From: Timema cristinae
Taxonomy: Eukaryota; Arthropoda; Insecta; Phasmatodea; Timematidae
DNA length: 64,000 nt
NCBI GenBank assembly: GCA_039000515.1
Contig: JBCFYV010000012.1
Location: 5,509,564-5,573,563, forward strand
Direction: 5' to 3'
How positions within the stretch are numbered: position 1 is the first letter of the stretch; each line of letters opens with the position of its first letter. The position numbers and the translations under genes are program-made. The notes under the pieces were generated by a model. It searched no databases and had not been told where the DNA came from. It worked only from the letters and a program-made list of their open reading frames with translations. This document shows, piece after piece, positions 11,099 to 22,803 of this stretch.

Positions 11099-12589
11099 AC
11101 CAAAGAACGTAGACAGGGTGGAGAAGGTTCTAGGAGCCTCACGGAGCTAGTAGAAGCCCGCTCGTAAACTTGGTGGAGTGTTACTTCTTTTCTTCTTATG
11201 GTCTTTGGGCAAGCAGAATCGGCGTGACGTATCCCAGTGGGCGCGCCTCAGTCTTACAAGGAAGGTCGTGATGACCAGGTGTGTGACAAGTGGCTCGCAG
11301 TGTTTACATGAGCATGGCCGCGGACGTCTTCGTAGAATTGGGTAAGTTTGCAGTTTCCAGTATTTTGTCATTAGCTAGCGGCTAATGTTACAGGAGAAAT
11401 TCTTTTTTTGGCGTAAATTAATAAATATTGTAACTTTTCTAAATTCCATTTTGGTCATTTTTACGTTTAAATATTGTTGTTGATATCGTATACGAATCTT
11501 CGTTCTTTTACGGAATATAGAGTAACTTTTCTTATTTTACAAAGGATTGTAGTGAAATAAGGTTTTTGTTAAAAGAAAGTAATGTGGGGAAGTTTTTTCT
11601 AAAGGTTAGGTCTGAATTTTTCTAATTGTTAGTTAACTTATGCGTTTCAAAATAAATATATTTAGTTAATTTTGAAAGTGTGTTGCAATGCAAAATGGAG
11701 TAATATTTATAGAGAAAGGTAGTTCTAACATTAGGATATAATCTTTTTAAATGGTTAATATAATTATGCATTACGTTGATAGCTACTCCTATCTAGTTAA
11801 CGTTATTTATCTAACTTATGAGCTATGTTTCAATGTCAATCAAATGTTGACAGAGTTGGTTAATGATCTTTAGGTTAGACAATTAGACTAGTCGTTTGTT
11901 GTGTAATCACGGAACTTTAAAGTTGTTGGCTAAGATTTTGTATTACTTTTTCACAACTAGCACTGAAATATGTTAGATGTTGTCATACGCCATTTTAATA
12001 AGCACATGCATTTAAATTTAATTAACGTATGTTCATAAATAGTTTTTTTTGAAGAACATAGAATGTTATTGTTGCACTTTAGCGTTTGCTGATATTGTAT
12101 CTATACGAAACTTTCTAAGATTCGTTAAAAGAAGGGTATTGTTCTCGAATAAGATTTTGGCTGAAATAAAATCAAAGTTTTCTTTAAGACTGTTTACTAT
12201 TCTAGTTACGCCATTTATCCCTAGGTTTTAGATATGTGTAATTTTCAAGTCCTTTCTCCAATTTATTCATATGAAATATAATTTGACCTTTGAAGTTAGA
12301 CAGTGTTTTTTCACGCTTTTAGGAGTGAGTGGCATTCGTTGTAGATGGGTTGTATACCCTGCTAAGCTTCAGCCTCAAAACATAATGTTAGTTACACTGC
12401 GCACTCCTATTAATCTAAAGGTTGTAATGTTAATTTATTTTATTGTATTGAATCCCTCTAGTTCTAGAGCCTGGATTACACTAGTAAGAAAATAGGTTTA
12501 GAAGTGTATGCTGAATAGACTATATAATAACACATTGAGATAACAGATTGAGGAAGATAATTTAGATAAATTATTACAGCAAACACCAT

Positions 12590-13200
12590 ATATTTTGATA
12601 TGGTTAAATAATTCAAATATTTAGGAACCAATTTAACTAGCGATAGCAAAATTAGATTGAAAATTAGGAAAATAATACAGTCGGTAAATATTTGTTATTA
12701 CTCGGTCAGTAAGTTGTTGGCATCTCGCCTGCTGTCAAGAAATGTAAAACTCAGAATATACAAAGCCATAATTTTACTGGTTGTTCTTTACGGGTGCGAA
12801 ACATGGCCTCTTACCTTAAATGACTAAAATAAATTTAGGTTGTTCAAAAACAAGACGCTTTGGATGAAGATAGAGGATAGTGGAGGAGGCTACATAATGA
12901 TGAGCTGCATACCCTGTAATCATCACAAGACATTGTTAGGGTAATAAAATCTTGCAAGTTACGGTGGACAGGACATGCAGCGCGAATGGGAGTATCTAGA
13001 ACATCGTTCCAGGTATTGAATAGCAAACCCAATGGGAAGAGACCACTGAGAAGACCTAGACGCAGATGGGAGAGTAACATTTGGATAGATCTGAGAAACA
13101 TAAGGTGTAATGAAATACAATTGATAGAATTAGCTCAAGATAGGTGGCGTACTTTTGTGAGGGCGGTAATAAACTTTCGAGTTCCTAATGTCATAGAATA
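12590..13200 (+). mobile_element. LINE ORF2 3' end (reverse transcriptase C-terminus), broken
   Basis: Blocks follow the order of a common arthropod non-LTR retrotransposon ORF2: FKYLGTNLTSDSKI (near 12612), SKLLASRLLSRNVKLRIYKA, VVLYGCETWPLTLND (near 12780), a frameshift, then KSCKLRWTGHAARMGVSRTS and GKRPLRRPRRRWESNI, WIDLRNI and NFRVP (about 13170). A stop near 12827 and at least one frameshift show it is dead. The catalytic FADD region is not present, so the copy is 5'-truncated, as LINE copies usually are. The clade is not certain; RTE-like or a relative is possible. Confidence 0.85.
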
Positions 13201-13259
13201 AGTAATTGAGTAAACTATCCTTAAATAATATATTTTATAAAAATAAAGATACTTTATTA

Positions 13260-13990
13260 TTGATCCTGTAAAATAGTCCCCCGATACCAATTTTTAACAA
13301 AACTTTAGGGCTATTTTAAAATTATATTCAAATATTCTTTTATAAAAAAAATCGAGAAAAACAAATTGAATATAAAAAAGTTTACTGATAGACACTCAGA
13401 ACCATATTGGTAAAGCCAATTTTAAAATATTTCAATTTTTAAAGAAATATCTATGGTAAACTACCCTTACATAAATGTGTATCCCCAAAACTAGAATACA
13501 ATGCTATTCGTCATACCACACTTTCCCCAGATATAATTTTAGACAAAATAGATAGGGCCATTCTCGAAATATTTAAAATTTCAATAATTTACTCTCAATA
13601 AACTACCTCTCATCGAATCTTTGCCCACAAAACAATAATATTGTGCTATTCGTCATGTCAAACAAATCCTAGATATGCGTGTTCAAACAAAATCGTTATA
13701 ACCATTTTTGAAAAATTTGAAAAAAAAAATCACTGATCAGGTAATTAACCTTAATTTGAGGACTAAATCAAAATAAAAAAAATTCTAAGGTATATCCTAT
13801 ATAATCTAAATATCAATTTAAACAACATTCATCTAACGGTTTTTGATCTGTGACCAGGATGGACGACAGAATTATAAAATCTAATTTTGTATTCGGGTTC
13901 ACATAAAACGGAAAGATTCGTCCAATCTCGAAATCGATATTTTTCAAGATTTCAATACTTTATCTTGATACGAGAGACTAAAAATTACAT
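13260..13990 (+). repeat. Degraded tandem/dispersed AT-rich repeat
   Basis: Blocks recur within the region: TTAGGGCTATTTTAAAA near 13310, AATGCTATTCGTCAT near 13500 and TTGTGCTATTCGTCAT near 13650, with AAACTACC in front of two of them. Similar blocks with a GACAGA-containing end occur at 18290-18790, 28290-28680 and, inverted, at 30900-31400. It looks like an old dispersed element with internal repetition; the family is unknown. Confidence 0.5.
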
Positions 13991-13999
13991 ATAATCATA

Positions 14000-14450
14000 A
14001 TTAAGTCATCTTTTATGAAATTGACCACCAAAAATAATTCATTTGCCGAAAAAATACCAATTTCTAAAAATAATCTGATCACTAATTAATGAAGCACACT
14101 CGATAATGATGAAAACATTTTCAGCAAAAGGTGAAAGGAATGAGTTCACTGTATTTGGTGAGCAAGTGGCTAAAATACATACTGCTCATGTTAAAGCTAC
14201 GTTGCAACACATAATCAACAAACTATGTTTGAGGTTGAACTGAGAAAATACAACCAACCAAGTACATCAACAAAGAGCTCATGCTCCATATTATTTTGTT
14301 CCATATTCACAACAGACAACATCCTCGTATATACCCACTAATTTAAGCTTATCGCCCATTAAGACGCACTGCGTGCAACCGAATTGGGTATATGTGTACC
14401 GGAACCCTCGAGGTTTCTAGAGAAGAATGATTTCCTTTCGGTGCATTGTG
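14000..14450. other. Unassigned stretch before the minisatellite
   Basis: Nothing recognisable. Confidence 0.4.
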
Positions 14451-15943
14451 GCGCGCTTGAATGGGCGAGGGTGGTGGGAGGAACCTTGGGAGGAATGCGC
14501 TCTCGTGTCGTTCCGACAACATTCGGGTGCGTTAGTGGGTGGGGGTTGTGGAAGGAACCTTGGGAGGAATGCGCTCTCGTGTCATTCTTACGACATTCGG
14601 GTGCGTTAGTGGGTGGGGGTTGTGGAAGAACCTTGGGAGGAATGCGCTCTCGTGTCGTTCTTACGACATTCAGGTGCGTTAGTGGGTGGGGGTTGTGGAA
14701 GGAACCTTGGGAGGAATGCGCTCTCGTGTCGTTCTTACGACATTCGGGTGCGTTAGTGGGTGGGGGTTGTGGAAGGAACCTTGGGAGGAATGCGCTCTCG
14801 TGTCGTTCTTACGACATTCGGTGCGTTAGTGGGTGGGGGTTGTGAAAGGAACCTTGGGAGGAATGCGCTCTTCATCGTGGTCGTTTAAACCTGACCAACA
14901 TTCGGGTGCGTTAGTGGGTGGGGGTTGTGGAAGGAACCTTGGGAGTAATGCGCTCTCGTGTCATTCCTACAACATTCGGGTGCGTTAGTGGGTGGGGGTT
15001 GTGGAAGGAACCTTGGAGGAATGCGCTCTCGTGTCGTTCTTACGACATTCGGGTGCGTTAGTGGGTGGGGTTGTGGAAGGAACCTTGGGAGGAATGCGCT
15101 CTCGTGTCGTTCTTACGACATTCGGGTGCGTTAGTGGGTGGGGGTTGTGGAAGGAACCTTGGGAGGAATGCGCTCTCGTGTCGTTCTTACGACATTCGGG
15201 TGCGTTAGTGGGTGGGGGTTGTGGAAGGAACCTTGGGAGGAATGCGCTCTCGTGTCGTTCTTACGACATTCGGGTGCGTTAGTGGGTGGGGTTGTGGAAG
15301 GAACCTTGGGAGGAATGCGCTCTCGTGTCGTTCTTACGAACATTCGGGTGCGTTAGTGGGTGGGGGTTGTGGAAGGAACCTTGGGAGGAATGCGCTCTCG
15401 TGTCGTTCTTACGACATTCGGGTGCGTTAGTGGGTGGGGGTTGTGGAAGGAACCTTGGAGGAATGCGCTCTCGTGTCGTTCTTACGACATTCGGGTGCGT
15501 TAGTGGGTGGGGGTTGTGGAGGAACCTTGGGAGGAATGCGCTCTCGTGTCGTTCTTACGACATTCGGGTGCGTTAGTGGGTGGGGGTTGTGGAAGGAACC
15601 TTGGGAGGAATGCGCTCTCGTGTCGTTCTTACGACATTCGGGTGCGTTAGTGGGTGGGGGTTGTGAAGGAACCTTGGGAGGAATGCGCTCTCGTGTCGTT
15701 CTTACGACATTCGGGTGCGTTAGTGGGTGGGGTTGTGGAAGGAACCTTGGGAGGAATGCGCTCTCGTGTCGTTCTTACGACATTCGGGTGCGTTAGTGGT
15801 GGGGGTTGTGGAAGGAACCTTGGGAGGAATGCGCTCTCGTGTCGTTCTTACACATTCGGGTGCGTTAGTGGGTGGGGGTTGTGGAAGGAACCTTGGGAGG
15901 AATGCGCTCTCGTGTCGTTCTTACAACATTCGAGTGCGTAGTC
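14451..15943 (+). repeat. GC-rich minisatellite, 74-bp unit, about 20 copies
   Basis: The unit runs GTGCGTTAGTGGGTGGGGGT, then TGTGGAAGGAACCTTGGGAG, then GAATGCGCTCTCGTGTCGTT, then CTTACGACATTCGG. Copies differ mainly by one-base indels in the G runs, plus one copy with a roughly 30-bp replacement (about 14870-14900). The G-rich strand is the plus strand. Because 74 is not a multiple of three and the unit lacks stops in several frames, overlapping open frames of 60-150 codons arise that share GCGRNLGRNALSCRSYD-like peptides; they are artefacts of the array. The flanks are AT-rich, so the array is compositionally foreign to its surroundings. Confidence 0.95.
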
Positions 15944-16021
15944 TTAGTGCCGGCATGTCTACAATTTTAACACAGGATGTGGGTTTTGAGCGTTTTGTAT
16001 TCTATTCGTTCCTTTTTTTTT

Positions 16022-16262
16022 TAGCACAGCGTCTTACCACCCGTTGGGTTTATACGCCTATGTACTAATTACACTAATGGATTATGGATTAGGAAGACTA
16101 TTTAGAGGAAATCCACTCGCATTGTCGTGTAAGAAGGGCCATTTAGGAAAAACCACCCACAGTGTACACGACTGGAATCGAACACCTATCACCCTGTCTT
16201 CAGTAATCTAATCTAACACCCAACACGAGAGTTTTGCACTATACCATGCAACCACCGAAGCG
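16022..16262 (-). repeat. SINE type B, nearly complete
   Basis: Antisense tail (AGCACAGCGTCTTACCACCC), body (CATTTAGGAAAAACCACCC) and head (CATGCAACCACCGAAG) are all present. It starts about 80 bp after the minisatellite. Confidence 0.75.
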
Positions 16263-16269
16263 GGTTATT

Positions 16270-16680
16270 TTTACTGTTGATTTTGATAAGTAAAATACAC
16301 ATTATATTGAGCTAAAATTTTACATAGCTACCAGCGATTTCAAAAAGCATGTTTTAATTGTGTTTTTCCTAGTAGATTTAATTAACTAAAAATAAAGAAG
16401 GAAAGTAATAAACAGAAGTTAAATATCTACTATCATATGTTGACCAAATTAAACCCTATCAACTTCAAAAAACGTACCTTAAGAAAAAATATTCATCACT
16501 TCTCAAACGAAATACTGTTATGTGCATGAATTCGGCCATTTTATCTGAGTTTAAAGTTTTCTACACAGCTTGTTGTAAAATCTATTAGAGTTAATTAAAG
16601 TCTCAGAATGAATGACGAAGAGGTGTTATTATTAGTTTAGAGAATATTCCAACCTATATAGCCTATCTCATCCCAAGTAT
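16270..16680. other. Unassigned AT-rich stretch
   Basis: No similarity seen. Confidence 0.4.
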
Positions 16681-16689
16681 CACGATAGT

Positions 16690-16830
16690 TTGGTGAATGT
16701 TCCACACGGCAACTCCACGCTGTGCGTTGCATGGGCGGACTTCCGGTGGAAAGCGCGCAAAATGTTCCACACGGCAGTTCGGCGCGGTTCCTCGCGGCGC
16801 GCCTTAGTGGGCGACTAGCTTAACATTCTG
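16690..16830. repeat. GC-rich block with a direct repeat
   Basis: AATGTTCCACACGGCA occurs twice (about 16694 and 16761), each followed by a CpG-rich stretch with GCGCG motifs. It may be the end of a DNA transposon or a promoter-like island; neither can be settled here. Confidence 0.35.
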
Positions 16831-16849
16831 TCCAGCCACCAACACCTCT

Positions 16850-17550
16850 TAATCTTTCATCGCAACCTTCACTAGGGTCCTTCTCTCTAAATTCGGAAAG
16901 TACTTCTCCACGTCACACCTCAACTCCTGCATAAACTCTCAAGTACTGAACAAGATGAACCGCTGGAATACTTATTTCAAAATATACATCTTGAAGTCAT
17001 TTGTAGTTTAGTATCTAATAAAACATTGATAACTACATTATTTTATTTTGAGAATTTAATTAATATAACCCCGCAATGATTCTAAGAGTACACAGCAGAT
17101 CACTGGAATTGTCCTTGAAATCGTTTATTTTGAAATTTTGAAAATATACATCAACGAATGATAGGGACCTCCGGTCTTTAAGTTTCGTAAAAGTAAAGCA
17201 AGACAATCCTTTTCGGAAATGGCTTGTTTGAAGTTGGTGTCTTTTTTACATATATTTGGTCTAATTATTTGCAATACATTTTTCTAATCCACTTTCGAAT
17301 AATCTAAAAGAAATTTATGAAACCACAGTTACATATGTATTCAAGCTTAAGAATATAGGCATCATCCTGGTTTAATCTTCTTTCAAATCGATACCACTCC
17401 ATCTTTTTATACTTTGAAGACTAGGTCATACCCTAAACCAGTTTTAGTGAGTAATTATTATTTAATTGAAGCGAGAATAGTGAATATGGCACATGCCATG
17501 AGTACGTTATCCTTGTAAAACATTTAGTTTGAACTGTATCGTTTGTTGAT
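16850..17550. other. Unassigned stretch
   Basis: Nothing recognisable. Confidence 0.4.
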
Positions 17551-17558
17551 TCAGTGGG

Positions 17559-17600
17559 GACAAGTGAAACCAATCAGCTCAATGATTGGTTTCACTTGTC
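17559..17600. repeat. Perfect 18-bp inverted repeat with 6-nt loop
   Basis: GACAAGTGAAACCAATCA, loop GCTCAA, then the exact complement. It could be the centre of a small foldback element or an RNA hairpin. Confidence 0.9.
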
Positions 17601-17609
17601 AACTGACTT

Positions 17610-18285
17610 CTGTGATGGTCAATGCCTACACAATGGGGATGCAGCGTTATAACGTTAATGCATAGAGAGAACGTTCGACAAACAGCTGCGATATTTTGAG
17701 AAACATGTACGGTTCATAACTAACACAGACAACATTGTCTCCTAACTTTAATAGTTTAGTAACTGTGACTGTGTAGATAATTGTAATTTTAAGATATTTT
17801 TAAAGGCAAAATCCACTTGAAAGAATATAAATATAAATTAAAGAAGACTTTTTCTATCAGTTAAACTTTGTTTAAAAATGCCCCTAATAATTAAAATACT
17901 GGACATATTTGCTAAGGTAGTAAATCGCTCATTGATATTTATTAATTATGCGTCTCAAAGTTCATGACACGTATTCACGGTAAACAATATAACTCTTTAG
18001 ATACTTAAATATTTCATTTTCTGTATAAGGGAATCTCACAATGCTTCTTTTAAATTAAAAAAAAAGATACGTGCACCCCACAGAATGTCTCTCTCTTTAA
18101 TCTTAAAATAAGGACATTTACTAAAAACTTGTAAAATTGGTGAAACGAAATAATATACACTATTACGGAATAATTACACCAAACAACATAAATGGAACTA
18201 TACACACTGTTACAGAAACATTGAGAAAATAGGATAATCTCTGTCCACCAAAGAGCATAACATTAAATTTAATATTTCTAAGTAC
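17610..18285. other. Unassigned AT-rich stretch
   Basis: Nothing recognisable. Confidence 0.4.
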
Positions 18286-18289
18286 CCCA

Positions 18290-18790
18290 TAAAAATATGT
18301 TTGCCTATAGCTCAAAAACTATTGGTTTTATAAAAATATTTTCCATATTAAAATAGTTTTAATTTCCACAGTACCACAGATTTGAAATGAAAGTTATTTC
18401 GTATCTCCAATAGTTGCGGGTAAATGGTCAAAATTGGAAATTTCTGCTAATGTATAGTACCATAAAAGTCATATTCATGGGAAAATGAAAATTTCCATTT
18501 TGTTTGTAATAATAAACAATGTCTAGATACAAAAGTTAATCAAAATCGTGATAATGGATTTTGAAAAAAATCATTTTATCTCTCTTTGCCCTTCAGTGAA
18601 CTACCCTTAATTTTTGGGTTTGGTATCTAATTCCAAAAATACCTTGGGAGAAACCTATGAAAACCCTAAAAACCAGTTTTATCTAGATCGGTAAAAGGGT
18701 TTCAGCTCTAGCCCGATGTACAGACAGACGGCAGCGCAAAAACAACTTTTTGGTTTCAAGGAGTCATGAAATGTCAACATCTACCAAAAT
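18290..18790 (+). repeat. Dispersed AT-rich repeat related to 13260 and 28290
   Basis: It contains GTGAACTACCCTTAATTTTT and ends with a GTACAGACAGACGGCAG block, the typical layout of this repeat group in the window. Only the block order is conserved. Confidence 0.35.
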
Positions 18791-18859
18791 TTCGAGTTTG
18801 ATTTTTCTGATGATCACAATACTTCTCTCTTCAAGGTGTCGAGAGAAAGTGATAATAAT

Positions 18860-20030
18860 TATTCTTGCATTCCAACAGCTTGGGAGCTAAATGGGTAGAA
18901 CTAAAATGTTCTTGTAGTATTAAACTTTTGGTAGAGCCTATACATAGTTAAATAATTATTATAGGAGCTATGTAAGAAAAGCAATTTAGAAAATACAAAT
19001 ATATTATTTTGCTCTCAATAATAATAACATTTAACTAAATTATTAGCGTTATTATTTATTAGGTATTGATAGTATTTATCAAAGGTGTCAGTTTAAGATC
19101 ACATGTCTTAACGTATGAATACATTATAGTAAATGTATTAATTCTTCCAGATGTCATATGAGGTTTTTCAAATGAAAATTACGTTTTACTTGCTGAGGAG
19201 ATTCATATTTGTGATGTGTAGGTATGTTTTTTCTAAAATCTAGATGCTAGACAGATTTTATGTCACTCAAGCTCGATATTTTAACAAATGATGTTGTATC
19301 GCTAACATTTATTCAATGAAAGCGGAGTTCTGCAAAACACACAGCCCCTTAAATAAAAATGAAGGCTTCTATCGTAACATCCGCACTGCCGTATGTGAGG
19401 GCAAAATCTACTACTACCCCCCTCCCTCATACACAAGTAAATTAAACCAGGGACGTTTAATAATTACGCCCCAGGCGTACGGTTCAAGGTAGATGAGTGA
19501 GAACTGTTCCAAGCAGGTTGAAAGAGAGAGAACGAAGGAAGGAATCACCTTTTCAAATTGAAGCAACAGCAGGAAATAATCCATTCTAGAATATGTGAGA
19601 TTACATTTACATCTGTAAAAAGTATTGTGTATTCGAAATCATTACTTTTAACATTATTCCTATTAATGGCCCAATCTGAGTGGTAAACATTAGGAAGTTT
19701 TTTAAATAGAACCTTATTCAATCTTAGCGTGGCGAGAAAAGGAGAAAATAAATTTGGAAAATTATATTAAAATGATGATATTCGAAATGATATAATAAGA
19801 TTCATTAAAAAATAAATCCATGTCATAAGCCATATACCGATCCAGTGGCCGCCACATATTACTGAAGATAGTACCAACATTTTCAAATAAATAGTGTCAT
19901 GTGGTCACCACAACGAATCCTCCGCCATTAATCTCAGTTTTCTAGACAGGAGGTGATAATTATTTTTAAGAAGCTCCTCAATTGTCCTCATGAGGCTGAG
20001 TTGACCTCGTTACAGACTCATTAAAAAAAA
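18860..20030. other. Unassigned region
   Basis: AT-rich, with a few GC-richer patches (19370-19500), no frames with similarity and no internal repeat seen. Confidence 0.4.
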
Positions 20031-20034
20031 TCTG

Positions 20035-20110
20035 TAAGCGCTGGAGATGGAACCTTGGACCTCTGGATCTGTAGAGAGGAACTCTGACCACTATTGCAGA
20101 GGCGGTCAGT
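20035..20110 (-). repeat. Possible tRNA-like SINE head
   Basis: The antisense sequence contains a B-box-like GGTCCAAGGTTCCATCTCC and an accompanying GCAATAGTGGTCAGAG. It does not match heads A-F. Weak. Confidence 0.25.
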
Positions 20111-20454
20111 AGTAATTGTAATAACCATAAATCAAATATAATATTATAATTAAATAAATCAAATAAATTAAAACTATCCACTAACAAAATAAACGAGATT
20201 ATAATTAAAGCTTAACTTATTTTGTATTAAATCCTTTTTGCAACTGAAGATCTTAATAAAGCATATTTAGTTTTAGAAGATTACTCCACCATGGTTTTAA
20301 ACTATTGTACTTACACGATATAAAATAAATAATAAACCCAAATTAAAACCACAAAGTTAATTAAATAGTGATTAAATAATAAAACTAATTCATAAAAACA
20401 CAAGTTAAAACTTAGAGAAAAATACCAAAGGTAAAGATTAAGATAATTAATGAA

Positions 20455-20572
20455 TTGTTATTTCCTTTGTAAACCACTTAATAACATCTGAAAACTAGTG
20501 CACGCAACCAAGATTATAATTTGAACCTTCCCATAACCGGCATTCAATTTATAGTGAGATTGATGCCATACC
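20455..20572 (-). repeat. SINE type B fragment
   Basis: Antisense order GTGCACGCAACCAAGATT, TTTGAACCTTCCCATAACCGG, then GAGATTGATGCCATACCA. Confidence 0.45.
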
Positions 20573-20847
20573 ATTTCTTGGTTTGAATATTGTATCTTGC
20601 AAAAGCTTTGCAAAGGCAGAATATAGTTTACGCATATCGCCGATAACGTAAGGGTATTAAGGGAGCAGCTATTTAACTAGATCCATATACAGCCCATTAG
20701 TTTTATAATTGTCTTTATAGTTTTGTTCTAATTGCTTGAATAATTGAGGATTGCAATAGTAATGTTCACTGAACACAGATCAATTTGAAGACATATTTAA
20801 TTGAAATTGAAATTAATTAGTCAAAAACATGTTTAGGTCCAATTCCT

Positions 20848-21050
20848 GCTCATTGGTGGGCACATGAACTAAATATCAGGCTAATCTAGTCTGATTTTCC
20901 GTGGATTATAGGCAGGATATCGAATCCCGATCAGATATGGTTTTTAAATACATAATTTCCCACACTCCCTCCACGCAAATATGCACCCTATCAGCCTAGT
21001 TAAATTCAGATAGCCAGGATGGGTAGCAAGACGTGATTAAGGAAGAACAC
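20848..21050 (+). repeat. SINE type B
   Basis: Head CATTGGTGGGCACATGAACT, B box ATCGAATCCCGATCAG, body CACTCCCTCCACGCAAAT, tail AGCCAGGATGGGTAGCAAGA. Confidence 0.65.
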
Positions 21051-21119
21051 TCAATTTAACAATTTTTTTTATTTGCGTGCAAAAAGACCTAGTTAATCAT
21101 GTGTTCTTTTAGTAACTAC

Positions 21120-22205
21120 AATAAATAAGTACATGCCTAGTCACGCCGTTTCCTTACGGGGTAGGTAAGAAACCATTCATATAGCAAAATAAAACAAAAA
21201 AACTTCCTACTCAATCCATTCTCACTAACTCTCTCCACACTTACCCATCCTTGCATACTCCCTTCGCTTCAACAACATCCATACACCGAGTAATTTTATT
21301 AATATTCTTAAAACTCTATCATGTATCTCTTTTTAATACATTCATCTACAACATTTAACTATATCTTACTTAGCCTACCCTTTTCTTTTGATCCACACAT
21401 ATATTCTACATGAATTTGTTTCTTCACGCGATTCATACTCATTCTCTGAACATTCCCAAACCAACGTAACACGCTTCTTTCACATTGACCTATTGAATGA
21501 CCTTTCAAACCACACTACTTCAGCACCCATTCATTACGAACTCTGTCCATACGACATTCTCCACATACATTTCTTAGATGTCGCATAACAACCACATTTA
21601 CCTTTCTGTTATGTTTCTTCTTACAAACCCACGCTTCACAACAATACAACAATTTTGGATTTAACACACTTTTATCTTTGCCTGTTTCGGTACTACTTTA
21701 TTCTTTAAAATAGTCCTACTCTCCAAGATATAGTCACATTCACCCGTCTGTTGATTTCACCATCTATATTTACATTTTACACAACATTCAGCCCTGATAG
21801 ACAAAATTATTCACTTGTACTAACAGTTTTCCATCTATACTAAGCCGACAATAATTTTCTGATCTGTCCTTATCAAAAACTATCACCTTAGTTTTGGAGA
21901 CATTTATTTGAAGATCCATTCTTCCTGTCGCCACATTCAAACAATTTGATGCAGTTTCCAAGTCACTTTCATTCTCAGCCATTAAAATGGCATTATATGC
22001 AGTTAGCAGCACTTTCACATTTGCAGTGTCCATTTTTACACTAACCACGTCCTCACACACTCAGACACTTGTCTATAAAAACATTAAACATCCATGGAGA
22101 CATAACACAACCTTGTCTAACACCCTCTTCAGTGTAGAAAAATTCTATCCAGCCTGAACGCACGCTCTACTTTCAACACATACCGCCAGTTTGTATTTAA
22201 AATAG
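21120..22205 (-). mobile_element. LINE ORF2, C-terminal part, broken
   Basis: On the minus strand, reverse-transcriptase blocks follow in order: WIEFFYTEEGVRQGC and VMSPWMFNVFIDKCL (about 22075-22150, the conserved RQGC-SP-LFN motif), AYNAILMAENESDLE (degenerate catalytic FADD box; the aspartates are changed, near 21985), DLQINVSKTKVIVFDKD, LSIDGKLLVQVNNFVYQG (about 21788), then in other frames INRRVNVT, a KLLYCCEAW-like block and a C-terminal RCMDVVEAKGVCKDG block (about 21250). The loss of the catalytic aspartates, the frameshifts and the stops make it a dead copy. A GC-rich 3' end (ACCCCGTAAGGAAACGGCGT on the minus strand, near 21150) is probably the element's 3' UTR. The clade was not determined. 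Confidence 0.85.
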
Positions 22206-22260
22206 TTATATATTGCCCATAGTTGTGTTCTTGTGGTATAAGAAGTTAGTCAAATACATT

Positions 22261-22270
22261 TGCATGTATA

Positions 22271-22314
<44 letters not shown>

Positions 22315-22592
22315 GCACCGCGTCTTACTACCCGTTCGGGTTATACGCACTTACGCTAATGTGTAATGGTAGGATGATTGTGAGATGAAATGGAGGACCT
22401 ACAATTTAACGTGGAATCCGAACCACGGTGGTGGCCTGGCATTCCTCACATTCACAAGATGTCTTGTCAGAGGTGTAGGAAGGGTTTGGAAATCAGATAA
22501 ATCTGTGCCGGGACCGAGGATTGAACCCCGGCCGCCAGCACAGAAGTCTGACACTTTATCCCTAGACCACCAGGTCACCCTGCATGTATATA
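22261..22592 (-). repeat. SINE type C, young, with 12-bp target duplication
   Basis: Complete copy with tail AGCACCGCGTCTTACTACCC preceded by an ATT microsatellite (22272-22313), body and a tRNA-like head (B box GGTTCAATCC on the minus strand, near 22528). TGCATGTATATA flanks it on both sides (22261-22272, 22581-22592). Confidence 0.9.
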
Positions 22593-22803
22593 CATTAATT
22601 AATACCTAAGAAAAGACAAGAAAACACCAAAACGTCATATTGGACTCTTTTACGAAGAAAGGATTATTTTTTATATCGCTTTATAACAATTTGTTGTTGA
22701 GGGATCATTAATTAATATCTTGATTAGCAAACTTTTGTTCCAAAATAATGCTGTTTAAGAACTTATTTAATATTTTAATTGTTGGTAAAACATATTAATA
22801 TAT

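Larger units (their letters stand above)
9461..11392 (-). mobile_element. Solo LTR 3, antisense, inserted into LTR 1
   Basis: On the minus strand it starts TGTAACATTAGC and ends GGTTCA. The 4-bp target duplication GGAG lies at 9457-9460 and 11393-11396. It is related to LTR 1 and LTR 2: on the minus strand TATAAAAG (11055-11048), CCACTCTTGG (about 11025-11016) and ACAATGTAAG follow in the same order and spacing. Length is 1932 bp. It carries a poly-G run (11085-11098). The short open frame MSMAADVFVELG with a good-looking splice donor (plus strand, 11308-11347) lies inside it and is most likely fortuitous. Confidence 0.85.
9024..12480 (+). mobile_element. Solo LTR 1, split by a nested LTR
   Basis: It starts TGTAGCAATTATTGC, ends GGATTACA, and is flanked by the 4-bp target duplication CTAG (9020-9023 and 12481-12484). 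Removing the nested LTR (9461-11392) and one copy of its duplication leaves about 1.5 kb. Start, promoter region and end match LTR 2 at 22804-24544: both have TGTAGCAATTATTGC, TATAAAAGACC, ACTCTTGGA, TTACGCCAT-ATCCCTA and TTGAATCCCTCTAG. TG...CA termini and a 4-bp duplication fit Gypsy-like LTR retrotransposons, but no gag-pol sequence is here to confirm the clade. Confidence 0.85.

Noticed and set aside
11308..11347. MSMAADVFVELG with in-frame upstream stop and a consensus splice donor, looking like a first coding exon
   Set aside because: It lies on the antisense strand of solo LTR 3 (9461-11392), whose ends and target duplication are clear, so a host exon here is improbable.
13736..15356. 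Minus-strand frame at 15131-15343 as a gene
   Set aside because: It is the complement of the same minisatellite.
14451..15943. CRISPR-like array
   Set aside because: Units are contiguous without unique spacers, and the window is eukaryotic.
14384..16068. Overlapping open frames of 60-153 codons with GCGRNLGRNALSCRSYD repeats
   Set aside because: They are frames of the 74-bp minisatellite; neighbouring units fall in different frames through one-base indels.
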